From Nocardioides kongjuensis (GTDB taxonomy: Bacteria; Actinomycetota; Actinomycetes; Propionibacteriales; Nocardioidaceae): a stretch of DNA of 64,000 bases. Both the position numbers and the translations under genes were made by a program. Position 1 is the stretch's first letter. Every line of letters starts with the position of its first letter. Location of the stretch: assembly GCF_013409625.1 (NCBI RefSeq), contig NZ_JACCBF010000001.1, forward strand, positions 2,297,001-2,361,000, in the 5' to 3' direction. Below, in pieces: positions 1 to 7,561 of this stretch. The notes under the pieces were generated by a model. It did no database searches, was not told the DNA's origin, and saw only the letters and a program-made list of their open reading frames with translations.

Positions 1-732
1 GACCGCCTCGACGACGACGTCGGCCGGCAGCACGCGGCCCGAGCCGAGGACGACGCCCTCGACCCGCTCCCCGCCGAGGTAGCCGGTGATCCCGGTGCCG
101 AGGACGAAGCGGATGCCGGCGGCCTCCAGGTGCCGCTGGATCGCGGTCGACGCCACGGCGCCGATCACCCGCTCCATCGGCGTCCCGACGGGTTCGACGA
201 CCGTCACGTCGTGGCCGAGCGTGCGCAGGGTGGCCGCTGACTCGCAGCCGATGAATCCCGCGCCCACCACGACCACGCGCTGCCCGGGCCGGCGTCCGAG
301 GTCGGCGCGGAGCGCGTGGCTGTCCTCGACCGTGCGCAGGACGTGCCGGCCCGCCGTGGGGCCGGGGACGTCGAGACGGCGGGGTCGCAGCCCGGTCGCG
401 ACGACCAACCCTTCGTAGGGCGTCGCGGCACCGGATCCGGTCCACACGACGCCTGCGCGCAGGTCGGAGGCGACGACCGGGTCGCCGAGCCTGAAGTCGA
501 CGTCCGCCGTGCTCGCCCGGCGCCGGAACGCGAGGCGCTCGGCCAGCTCGGCCGGCGGTAGGTGGTCGCCCGACGCGAGCACCTCCTTCGACAGCGGCGG
601 GCGGTTGTAGGGCAGGTGCGGCTCGGCGCCCAGGACCGTGATCGAGCCGGTGTGGCCGGCGACGCGCAGCTGCTCGGCGGCGCGCAGGCCACCGAGCGAG
701 CCGCCGACCACGACGACGCGCGGGGTGCTCAT
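1..732 (-). CDS. NAD(P)H:ferredoxin reductase, FAD-dependent (3' end cut by window)
   Basis: Probably passes electrons from NAD(P)H through FAD to the neighbouring ferredoxin, which feeds the P450. The visible 244 codons start at an ATG and run off the left edge. An N-terminal FAD dinucleotide motif (VVVVGGSLGG, residues 6-15) is followed by the PYNRPPLSK block near residue 41, typical of putidaredoxin/rhodocoxin-reductase-like proteins. A second, NAD-binding GxGxxG lies at residues 157-162 (GAGFIG). Only the dimerisation domain and part of the FAD domain should be missing, since relatives are about 400 residues. It lies 7 bp downstream of the ferredoxin gene and is last of the visible P450-ferredoxin-reductase operon. 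The physiological partner is inferred from adjacency. Confidence 0.93.
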   Translation of the reverse strand, partial: MSTPRVVVVGGSLGGLRAAEQLRVAGHTGSITVLGAEPHLPYNRPPLSKEVLASGDHLPPAELAERLAFRRRASTADVDFRLGDPVVASDLRAGVVWTGSGAATPYEGLVVATGLRPRRLDVPGPTAGRHVLRTVEDSHALRADLGRRPGQRVVVVGAGFIGCESAATLRTLGHDVTVVEPVGTPMERVIGAVASTAIQRHLEAAGIRFVLGTGITGYLGGERVEGVVLGSGRVLPADVVVEAV

Positions 733-739
733 GGTCGGC

Positions 740-928
740 TCAGTCCGCGATCAGGATGGCCTGGACGGGGCACACGTCCGCCGCCTCCTCGACGTACTCG
801 AGCAGCTCGTCGCTCGGCGTGCCGTCGTACTCGAGGTGGCCCTCCTCGTTGATCCGGAAGACCTCGGGCGCGGCGATCGCGCACTGGCCGTGGTCCTGGC
901 ACATCGTCATGTCGACGGTGACCTTCAT
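740..928 (-). CDS. Small P450-associated ferredoxin, CxxHxxC type
   Basis: A 62-residue acidic iron-sulfur protein, the expected one-electron carrier between the reductase (1-732) and the P450 (959-2161). Cysteines are C10, C16 and C53 (followed by Pro). The usual second cysteine is replaced by His13 (CQDHGQC), so the cluster is probably 3Fe-4S or a His-ligated 4Fe-4S, as in many actinobacterial P450 redox partners. Length is normal for the family. It starts 30 bp after the P450 stop with a GAGGAGTCACC-type ribosome binding site, and the reductase follows within 7 bp, so the three are surely one transcript. Confidence 0.94.
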   Translation of the reverse strand: MKVTVDMTMCQDHGQCAIAAPEVFRINEEGHLEYDGTPSDELLEYVEEAADVCPVQAILIAD

Positions 929-958
929 GGTGACTCCTCGGGTGGTCGTTGGGTGGGG

Positions 959-2161
959 TCAGGAACCGGGCGTGAACCCGATGGGCAGGCTCGTCGGGCC
1001 GGTGTTGCCGGAGTCGGGGAGCCACGCGTCGCCGGGCAGCAACCGGATGTCGCGCATCCGGCGGGCGAGCAGCGGGAGGGCCTCGCTCATGTCCGATCGG
1101 GCCACGAAGTGCCCCAGGCAGTGGTGGGCTCCGCCGCCGAAGCCGAAGTGGGGCTTGCGCTCCGCGGTGATGTCGAAGCCCTCCGCGAACACGCGCGGGT
1201 CGGTGCCGGCGGACTCGCTGTAGAGGTGGACCGTGGTCCCGGTCGTGAGCTGGACGCCCTCGAACTCGAAGTCCTCGAGCACCTCGCGGGTCACCCAGCG
1301 CACCGTCGGGTTCACCCGCATGACCTCCTCGACCGCGGCCCGGCCGAGGTCGGGGCGCTCGGCGAGCAGGCGCCACTGGTCGAGGTGGCGGCTGAATGTC
1401 TGCATCGCGAGGCCGAGCTGGTTGCGCGTGGTGTCGAAGCCGCCGAAGATCAGCAGCACCATGGCGTCACGCAGCTCGGTGTCGCTGAGCCGGCCGTCCT
1501 CCTCGCGCGAGGCGTTGACGAGGGCCGTCACGAAGTCGTCACGGGGGTGGGCGCGACGGTCCGCGATGAGCTCGTCGGAGTAGGCGTAGAGCCGCTCGAG
1601 CGCCGCCTCGATCTGCGGGAGGTCCTCCTTGAGGGTCACGCCCATCGCGAGCCCGATGGTCACCGACTCGCGGGCGATCACGGGCCACTCCTCCTCGGGC
1701 AGGCCGAGCATGATCGCGATGACGCGCGCGGCGTAGGGCTCGGCGAACTCGCTGACGAACTCGCACCGGTCCCTCGCCGCGAAGCCGTCGATCAGCTCGG
1801 TGGCGAGCGCCTGGAAGCGCGGCACCAGAGCGCCGATCAGCTTGGGCGAGAAGGCCGGGTTCATCAGGCGGCGCAGCCGGTGGTGCTCGGCGCCCTCCTT
1901 GTTGAGGATCCAGCTGGCCCACCACTGCGCGAAGGGCCCGTCGACGACGCCGTTGTGCGCCGGCCACGCCACGCTGCCCTGGCGCAGCCTGGGGTGCTTG
2001 ATGAGGCGGCTCATCTCGTCGTAGCGGAGCACGGCGATGCCGTACGGCGTGGTCGCGTACCAGCTGGCCTCGCGGGCGGCGTGCACCTGCGGGGAGGTGA
2101 TCGAGAAGGCGGGGTCGGCGACGTCGAGGACGGGCGCGACGACCGGGCTGGTGGCCTGCAT
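959..2161 (-). CDS. Cytochrome P450
   Basis: A 400-residue soluble class I P450. The haem loop FGFGGGAHHCLGH carries the proximal ligand Cys348. The I-helix oxygen-activation motif is GGFDTT, the ExxR is in VEEVMR, and HHRLRR in the B-C region is typical. It is first in an operon with its own ferredoxin and reductase, so electron supply is self-contained. Context (GntR regulator, APC permease, amine-handling genes downstream) suggests hydroxylation of an amine or nitrogen heterocycle. Known precedents are the mycobacterial morpholine and piperidine P450 systems; substrate cannot be read from the sequence. The promoter with a candidate operator lies directly upstream. Confidence 0.96.
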   Translation of the reverse strand: MQATSPVVAPVLDVADPAFSITSPQVHAAREASWYATTPYGIAVLRYDEMSRLIKHPRLRQGSVAWPAHNGVVDGPFAQWWASWILNKEGAEHHRLRRLMNPAFSPKLIGALVPRFQALATELIDGFAARDRCEFVSEFAEPYAARVIAIMLGLPEEEWPVIARESVTIGLAMGVTLKEDLPQIEAALERLYAYSDELIADRRAHPRDDFVTALVNASREEDGRLSDTELRDAMVLLIFGGFDTTRNQLGLAMQTFSRHLDQWRLLAERPDLGRAAVEEVMRVNPTVRWVTREVLEDFEFEGVQLTTGTTVHLYSESAGTDPRVFAEGFDITAERKPHFGFGGGAHHCLGHFVARSDMSEALPLLARRMRDIRLLPGDAWLPDSGNTGPTSLPIGFTPGS

Positions 2162-2204
2162 GGGGCAACCTCCGAAGCAGAGTGGTCAACGTGTGAGGTC
2201 AAAC

Positions 2205-2232
2205 ACTCTAAAACTGGAGGTTTATCTGTCAA
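2205..2232 (-). promoter_or_regulatory. P450 operon promoter with embedded palindromic operator
   Basis: On the minus strand a consensus -35 TTGACA (2232-2227) is followed after 16 bp by TAGAGT (2210-2205). The spacer holds the near-palindrome TAAAACTGGAGGTTTA (2209-2224, plus-strand reading; 6 of 8 pairs). The same core matches 11 of 15 bases in the permease/GntR intergenic region at 3828-3842. A repressor bound here would sit between -35 and -10. The GntR protein encoded at 2987-3733 is the obvious candidate by proximity. Confidence 0.6.
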
Positions 2233-2237
2233 GCCCT

Positions 2238-2990
2238 TCAGCCCACGTTCTTCGCGCCCTCCTCCGCAACCACGAGACCGAGGACCCAGCCCATGCCCGG
2301 CAGCAGGGGCTCCACGGCGGCGTAGACGATCCCGCCCTCGGCACGCCCCACCTCGGGCGCCGCGGCGAGCCGGGTGCCCAGGACCCAGCGCGGGCTGTTG
2401 GCCGCGATCACCCGGCGCTCGGCATTGACGATCACAGCCTCGAACGGCTCCTTGCGCAGCACGTCGACCAGGCGCCGCTCGAGCTCGCCGAAGAGCAGGT
2501 CGGCGCCGGTGACGCCCACGAAGCGACCGTCCACCAGCACGGGGACCGCGGTGGTCACGATGTAGAGCTCCGAGCCGGAGTAGTCGACGTAGGGCCCCAT
2601 GGCGACCCGGGCGCGCCCCGCCGCGGGCTGCTGGAACCACTCCATCTCGACGTAGTCGTAGACGTCGATGCTGGAGCGGTCGAAGTTGAGCCGCAGGCGC
2701 GTGGTGCGCCCGTCGTTGCGCTGCCACCACATCATCGCGCGCTCCTGGCCCGCGATCACCAGAGGCGCCGGGACGAAGCCCATGCCGACCAGGGCGTCGT
2801 CCTCGACGATCGAGGCCACGATGCGCTCCTGCACCGGGGCGAGGTCGGACTCGGTCCACTCGCCGGGGGGCGCCGGCGTCGCCGCGACCGTGGCCGCGAC
2901 GCGCTCGATGCGCTCGTAGACGGGCAGCAGGATGGCGCAGAGTGCGGCGGCGACCCGCGGCGCCTCCTCAGCGGCAGTGGTCTCGCTCAT
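2238..2990 (-). CDS. Cache/PDC-like sensor domain protein, soluble
   Basis: A 250-residue protein with no signal peptide or membrane segment. The central part (residues ~50-190: VEDDALVGMGFVPAP, WWQRNDGR, DYVEMEWFQQP, PYVDYSGSELYIVTTAVPV, FVGVTGADLL) has the layout of a Cache/PDC ligand-binding domain like those of chemoreceptors and sensor kinases, but nothing is attached to signal through. It starts inside the stop of the GntR gene (4-bp ATGA overlap), so the two are translationally coupled. I infer a small-molecule sensing or ligand-delivering role with the regulator. The identification rests on motif layout and should be treated as moderate. Confidence 0.75.
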   Translation of the reverse strand: MSETTAAEEAPRVAAALCAILLPVYERIERVAATVAATPAPPGEWTESDLAPVQERIVASIVEDDALVGMGFVPAPLVIAGQERAMMWWQRNDGRTTRLRLNFDRSSIDVYDYVEMEWFQQPAAGRARVAMGPYVDYSGSELYIVTTAVPVLVDGRFVGVTGADLLFGELERRLVDVLRKEPFEAVIVNAERRVIAANSPRWVLGTRLAAAPEVGRAEGGIVYAAVEPLLPGMGWVLGLVVAEEGAKNVG

Positions 2991-3733
2991 GCCTCGGTTC
3001 CTTCGTCGATGAGCCGCAGGTGGGCCGCGGTCAGCAGCCGGAGCACGCCGGCGACGTGCTGCTCCGCGAGGCGCCGCGCCTCGGCGCCGTCCTCGGCGAG
3101 CACCGCGGCGGCGATCGCGTGGTGCTCCTCCACGTGCGCGGTCACGTCCACGCCGGCCTCGGGCAGGAGCCACAGCATCCCCGACACCTCGGCCTGCAGG
3201 CCGACCTCGCGGCGCGTGAGGCGCGAGGACTGCGACGCGACCGCCACCTCGATGTGGAAGCGGCAGTCGGCGCGGACCCGGTCGCCGGGCGTCATGGCGC
3301 TGCCGAGCTGCTCGGTGAGCGCGAACAGGCGCCGGGCGTTGGACGCCGACGCGCGTTCGGCCGCCAGGCGGGCGGCCTGCCCAGCCACACCCTGGTGCTC
3401 GTCGACGAGGTCCCGCAGCCCGGAGATCGTCATGGCGACCAGGCGCTGGCGCACCGGCCCCACGGGCGGCGACGACGGCCGGCGCACGAACGACCCGCCA
3501 CTGCGGCCGCGCTTGGTCTCGACCAGGCCCTCGGCACGCAGCGCCGCCAGCGCGTCGCGCATCGTCATCGGGGCGACGCCGAACTGCGCCGCGAGCTCCA
3601 CCTCCGACGGGAGCCGCTCGCCGTCTCCGAGCAGGCCGAGGTGGATCGCCTCGCTGATGCGCTGCACGACCTCGTCGGCGCGACCGCCGACAGCACTCGG
3701 CGAGATCAAGGGGGTCAACCCGGACACCGGCAC
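2987..3733 (-). CDS. GntR-family transcriptional regulator (FadR/FCD subfamily)
   Basis: A 248-residue DNA-binding protein. Residues ~15-80 are a GntR winged helix (LPSEVELAAQFGVAPMTMRDALAAL then GLVETKRGRSGGSFV). The C-terminal part is an all-helical FCD-type effector domain (DCRFHIEVA, EHHAIAAAV with metal-ligand-like Asp and His residues). It is divergent from the APC permease and cotranscribed with the Cache-domain gene. The intergenic region contains the AAAA..G.AGGTTT box also found in the P450 promoter, so I infer autoregulation plus control of the permease and P450 operon. The effector is unknown; FCD regulators usually bind carboxylates or amino acids. Confidence 0.9.
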   Translation of the reverse strand: MPVSGLTPLISPSAVGGRADEVVQRISEAIHLGLLGDGERLPSEVELAAQFGVAPMTMRDALAALRAEGLVETKRGRSGGSFVRRPSSPPVGPVRQRLVAMTISGLRDLVDEHQGVAGQAARLAAERASASNARRLFALTEQLGSAMTPGDRVRADCRFHIEVAVASQSSRLTRREVGLQAEVSGMLWLLPEAGVDVTAHVEEHHAIAAAVLAEDGAEARRLAEQHVAGVLRLLTAAHLRLIDEGTEA

Positions 3734-3811
3734 ACCTCCTTCTCGACGCTCGGCCCGACGGCGCTCATGTTAGGTGCAGGCGATGGTGCGCGGATCGATC
3801 CGGCGTACCCC

Positions 3812-3842
3812 TTGACGTTAATCCAACAAAATCGTAGGTTTT
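3812..3842 (+). promoter_or_regulatory. APC permease promoter with overlapping operator
   Basis: A -35 TTGACG (3812-3817), 17-bp spacer and -10 TAGGTT (3835-3840) face the permease. The box AAAATCGTAGGTTTT (3828-3842) covers the -10, is palindromic in its outer parts (AAAAnC...GnTTTT), and matches 11 of 15 positions with the box in the P450 promoter. It is the only AT-rich stretch in this intergenic region. Confidence 0.6.
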
Positions 3843-3891
3843 CGCGCAACTGTTACCCGGGTCACACCCGGCCACACGAACGGGAATGCGG

Positions 3892-5409
3892 ATGACGAGC
3901 TCGACCAGTCCCGTCGGCGAGGCCGACGGTTTCTACCAGTTCCACGACCACGACGACGCGGCCCACCTGCACGCGCTGGGCTACGAGTCGGAGTTCAAGC
4001 GCGACATGAGCCCCTGGGCGAACTTCTCGCTCGGCTTCACCTACCTCTCGCCGGTCGTCGGCGTCTACACCCTCTTCGCCTACGCCCTCGCGACCGGGGG
4101 GCCACCGATGATCTGGAGCTTCGTGATCGTCGGCCTCGGCCAGCTGATGGTCGCCCTCGTCTTCAGCGAGGTCGTGGCCCAGTACCCCGTCGCCGGTGGC
4201 GTCTATCCCTGGGCGCGGCGGCTGTGGGGCAGGAGGTATGCCTGGATGACGGGTTGGGTCTACCTGATCGCCCTGCTCGTCACCATCGCCTCGGTCGTCT
4301 ACGGCGCCGGCCCCTACATCGCCGCGGCGTTCGGCTTCGAGGCCACCGTCGACAACGTCATCGTGTGCGCCCTCGTGCTGCTCGCGCTCGCCACCGCCAT
4401 CAACTTCATGGGCACCAAGGTGCTCGCGATGGCCGCCCTCATCGGCTTCACCGCGGAGATCATCGGCGCCCTGGTCGTCGGCGGCTGGCTGCTCATCGCC
4501 CACCGCGAGCACGGCCTCGGCGCGCTCTTCGACTCCTTCGGGGCCGGCGACGGCGGCAGCTACCTGCCGGCCTTCGCGGCGGCCGCCCTGATCGGCGTCT
4601 ACCAGTACTACGGCTTCGAGGCCTGCGGCGACGTGGCCGAGGAGGTCCCCGACCCCGGCCGCCTCATCCCCAAGGCGATGCGTCGCACCATCTACATCGG
4701 CGGAGCAGCGGCCACCTTCGTGTGCCTGGCACTCGTGCTCTCGGTCACCGACATCGGTGCGGTGATCGCGGGCGAGGACACCGACCCGGTGAGCACCCTG
4801 CTCAACGACGCGTTCGGCACCACCGGCGCCCGCGTCGTGCTGCTCGTGGTCCTGCTGTCCTTCCTCTCCTGCGCCATGAGCCTGCAAGCGGCCGCCAGCC
4901 GGCTCGCCTACTCCTACGGCCGCGACGGCATGATCATGGGCAGCTCGCTGCTCAAGAGGTTCTCGCCGACGCGCCACGTGCCGCCGTACGCCCTCGTCGT
5001 CGCGGCGGTCGTCCCCGCGCTGATCGTGGTCGGCTCCAAGGTCTCCACCGACGCCATCACCAAGATCATCAGCTTCGCCGCGCTGGGCATCTACATCGGC
5101 TTCCAGATGGTCGTCCTCGCGGCGTTGCGCGCCCGGCTCAAGGGCTGGGTGCCGAGCGGCAAGTACACCCTGGGACGGTGGGGCCTGCCCGTCAACGTCG
5201 CCGCCCTGGTCTACGGCATCGTCGCGATGGTCAACATGGCCTGGCCGCGCACGCCCGACGTCTCGTGGTACGACAACTGGATCGTGGCACTCTCCGGGGT
5301 CGTCGTGATCGCCGTCGGCCTCGTCTACATGGCCGTCCACCCCCTCCACGACCGCAGCACCGCGCCCTACGACGACGCCATCCCGAAGAAGGGGACGGCC
5401 GGCCGGTAG
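3892..5409 (+). CDS. APC-superfamily amino acid/amine permease
   Basis: An integral membrane transporter of about 505 residues with 12 predicted hydrophobic segments, in the amino acid-polyamine-organocation superfamily. The N-terminal SPWANFSLGFTYLSPVVGVY block matches the conserved TM1 of the amino acid/choline (ACT-like) branch, and QYPVAGGVYPWARRL and YYGFEACGDVAEEVPDP are typical TM3 and TM6-7 segments. It probably imports an amino acid or amine by proton or sodium symport. I prefer the ATG at 3892 because GGGAA precedes it by about 6 nt; 3886 is an alternative. It is divergent from the GntR gene under a box-containing promoter and ends 17 bp from the convergent DAO-type oxidase. Confidence 0.92.
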   Translation: MTSSTSPVGEADGFYQFHDHDDAAHLHALGYESEFKRDMSPWANFSLGFTYLSPVVGVYTLFAYALATGGPPMIWSFVIVGLGQLMVALVFSEVVAQYPVAGGVYPWARRLWGRRYAWMTGWVYLIALLVTIASVVYGAGPYIAAAFGFEATVDNVIVCALVLLALATAINFMGTKVLAMAALIGFTAEIIGALVVGGWLLIAHREHGLGALFDSFGAGDGGSYLPAFAAAALIGVYQYYGFEACGDVAEEVPDPGRLIPKAMRRTIYIGGAAATFVCLALVLSVTDIGAVIAGEDTDPVSTLLNDAFGTTGARVVLLVVLLSFLSCAMSLQAAASRLAYSYGRDGMIMGSSLLKRFSPTRHVPPYALVVAAVVPALIVVGSKVSTDAITKIISFAALGIYIGFQMVVLAALRARLKGWVPSGKYTLGRWGLPVNVAALVYGIVAMVNMAWPRTPDVSWYDNWIVALSGVVVIAVGLVYMAVHPLHDRSTAPYDDAIPKKGTAGR

Positions 5410-5426
5410 CACGGCCGCCCCCGCGC

Positions 5427-6758
5427 TCAGCCCCGTCGCGCCCTGCGCCGGCTCCCGTTGACCCGGTCGTTGAACCTGTCGACGGCCCAGATCGTCCGGA
5501 GCCCGGCACGGCCCATCATGATCGGCCGTGGGAACCGCGGCTCGTCGTGCCACAGGGTCCGCAGGTCCTCGGGCAGCTCGTCGTCGACGATCGCGTCGGC
5601 GACGAGCGTCCCGACGTACGGCGCCTGCGCCAGGCCGTGGCCGTTGCACGCGATCGAGTAGTGGACGTTGTCGCCGACCCGGCCCGCGACCGGCAGCCAC
5701 GACGAGGTGATCGCGATCCACCCGCCCCAGGCCCGGTCGAGCGCCACGTCGGCGAGCGAGGGGAACCGGAGGGCGAAGGCGCCGGCCAGCTCCTCGACCA
5801 GGGCTCGGTCCGGCACCTTCTCCGGCAGCGGGTACGACGTGCCGCGCTCGAGCCGGCGCACCCCGAACACGATGGTGTTGCGCGGGGTGAGCCGGTAGTT
5901 CTCCATGATCGCGTGCTGGGTGACCAGGCCCATCCCGCTGGTCCACCCGAGGGCGGCGATCCGCACGGGGTCGATCGGCTCGGTCTCGACCTCGACCACG
6001 TAGATCGGCACCGACAGGTTCCGCGGGGTGATGTCCCACTCGCCGGCGAACGCGTTGGTGGCCAGCACGACATGGTCGGCACGGACCCGGCCGTGCGGGG
6101 TCGTGACGACGACCTGCTCGCCGTCGCGGACCACGTCGGTGACCTTCGTCTGCTCGAAGACCCGGGCGGCGGAGTCGAGCAGGACCCGGCGCATGCCGAG
6201 GCTGAACCTGCCCGGGTTCATCCGTCCGCCGATGACCTCGCGCATGCCTCCGACGAAGCCACGCGGGATCCCGAGCTCCGCAGCCGTCCCGACCTCGACG
6301 TGACCACCGGCGCGGGTGACGATCCTCGCGACCCGGCGCACCCGGCCCATCTGCCCGCGCGACACCGCGGCGAACGCGTTGCCGGTCGGCTCGTACTCGC
6401 AGTCGATGTCGTGCTTCGCGATGAAGTCCTCGACGTGGTGGGCGGCGTGCTCGGCGAGCCGCATCATGCCGGGCATCTTCTTGCGGGACAGCAGGTTCAG
6501 CAGCTGCAGGTCTCCGCCCGGAGCGCCGGCCAGCTGACCGGCGTTGCGCGAGCTGGACCCGTGGCCGCAGAACTCGGCCTCGAGCAGGACGACGTCCTGA
6601 CCGCGCTCCGTGAGCCGCAGCGCGGTCGACATCCCGTTGATGCCGCCGCCGATCACGGCCACCCGGCAGTCGATGTCCTCGTCCAGCGCGGGCCGTGGGT
6701 CGGTGGGCGGATCCACCCAGCCGGTGAAGGAGGTGTACTCGACGTGGTCGGTGTTCAT
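5427..6758 (-). CDS. FAD-dependent oxidoreductase of the DAO family (PuuB-like amine oxidase)
   Basis: A 443-residue flavoprotein. The FAD Rossmann motif GGGINGMSTA begins at residue 37, followed by LLEAEFCGHGSSSRNAG, the signature region of glycine/D-amino-acid/gamma-glutamylputrescine oxidases. The C-terminal GGWIAITSSWLPVAG and CNGHGLAQAP blocks fit the same fold. Expected chemistry is oxidation of a C-N bond to an imine and then an aldehyde, reducing O2. It overlaps the upstream 7-TM gene by 4 bp and is third in the MFS transporter operon behind a TetR-type operator. With the GS-like ligase, gamma-glutamyl hydrolase and aldehyde dehydrogenase of the same predicted regulon it completes a Puu-like gene set. 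Substrate unproven. Confidence 0.9.
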   Translation of the reverse strand: MNTDHVEYTSFTGWVDPPTDPRPALDEDIDCRVAVIGGGINGMSTALRLTERGQDVVLLEAEFCGHGSSSRNAGQLAGAPGGDLQLLNLLSRKKMPGMMRLAEHAAHHVEDFIAKHDIDCEYEPTGNAFAAVSRGQMGRVRRVARIVTRAGGHVEVGTAAELGIPRGFVGGMREVIGGRMNPGRFSLGMRRVLLDSAARVFEQTKVTDVVRDGEQVVVTTPHGRVRADHVVLATNAFAGEWDITPRNLSVPIYVVEVETEPIDPVRIAALGWTSGMGLVTQHAIMENYRLTPRNTIVFGVRRLERGTSYPLPEKVPDRALVEELAGAFALRFPSLADVALDRAWGGWIAITSSWLPVAGRVGDNVHYSIACNGHGLAQAPYVGTLVADAIVDDELPEDLRTLWHDEPRFPRPIMMGRAGLRTIWAVDRFNDRVNGSRRRARRG

Positions 6759-7513
6759 GCCCGGACCGCCCTGCTGCGCTCGTGGGCCGGCGCGGCACCG
6801 CGCGCCACGTCGTGGTCGTGCAGGGCGCGGTAGCCGAAGTAGTACGTGAGCAGCTGCAGGCCCCAGACGGTCAGCGCGAACGTGTAGAAGAGCGGGCGGT
6901 CCTCGATCGGGTCGACCGAGTCGGGCAGCGGGAAGAAGTCGTAGGTCAGCGCGACGACCGTCGCCGCGAGGCTGACCGCGAGGGTCGCGACCGCCGTCCG
7001 GGTCGCTCCGATGTCCCGCAGCCGCTTGGCCAAGTAGACCAGGAAGAGCAGCGTCAACAGGTTCCCCACCAGGAAGAAGGTGGCCGGCCCCTGGTGCAGC
7101 ACGAACTCACCGTTGGCGTCCACGTGCTCGCGGTACTTCGGCTGCGACAGGTAGAGCCCGCAGCCGATCGCCAGGACGAAGATGCCCACCTCGACCGCCA
7201 GGCTCGCCTTGTAGCGGTGCGTCACGGCCATCAGCCCGACCACCAGCAGCAGCGTGATGCCGATCGACCGCGAGAAGGCGTCGAAGAAGAAGGCGACGGC
7301 GTACTGGGGGCTCGCCATGCCCGCCTCGGGATCGTCGGTGAAGCGCAGCGCCCAGACCAGGAAGTTCAGCCCGGAGGTCGCCACGATGAACCACTCGATG
7401 CCGATCAGGTAGTTGCGGTAGTGCTTGATGAAGCGCCAGCCCGCCCAGTAGCCGGCCACGATCATGACCAGGTCGGCGACCAGGAAGGTCAGGCCGTAGA
7501 TCTCTTCCTTCAT
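6755..7513 (-). CDS. Seven-TM membrane protein of unknown function
   Basis: A 252-residue polytopic protein with roughly seven hydrophobic helices: an N-terminal pair (LTFLVADLVMIVAGYWAG, then WFIVATSGLNFLVWAL), and a C-terminal LFYTFALTVWGLQLLTYYFG. Short charged loops contain PKYREHVDANGEF and DSVDPIEDRP. I do not recognise the family, and there is no ATP-binding or catalytic motif. It lies 48 bp downstream of the MFS transporter and overlaps the oxidase by 4 bp, so it is cotranscribed. It might be a transport accessory, or a membrane electron acceptor or anchor for the flavin oxidase. Both ideas are inference from position only. Confidence 0.8.
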   Translation of the reverse strand: MKEEIYGLTFLVADLVMIVAGYWAGWRFIKHYRNYLIGIEWFIVATSGLNFLVWALRFTDDPEAGMASPQYAVAFFFDAFSRSIGITLLLVVGLMAVTHRYKASLAVEVGIFVLAIGCGLYLSQPKYREHVDANGEFVLHQGPATFFLVGNLLTLLFLVYLAKRLRDIGATRTAVATLAVSLAATVVALTYDFFPLPDSVDPIEDRPLFYTFALTVWGLQLLTYYFGYRALHDHDVARGAAPAHERSRAVRA

Positions 7514-7561
7514 TTCGGTTTCCTTCGGGTGAGTCGGATGGGTCGGGTGGTCGCGGCCCGG

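Noticed and set aside
3862..6833. Long frames of both strands across the permease and DAO oxidase genes
   Set aside because: Arg/Pro/Ala-rich translations in other frames of recognised genes.
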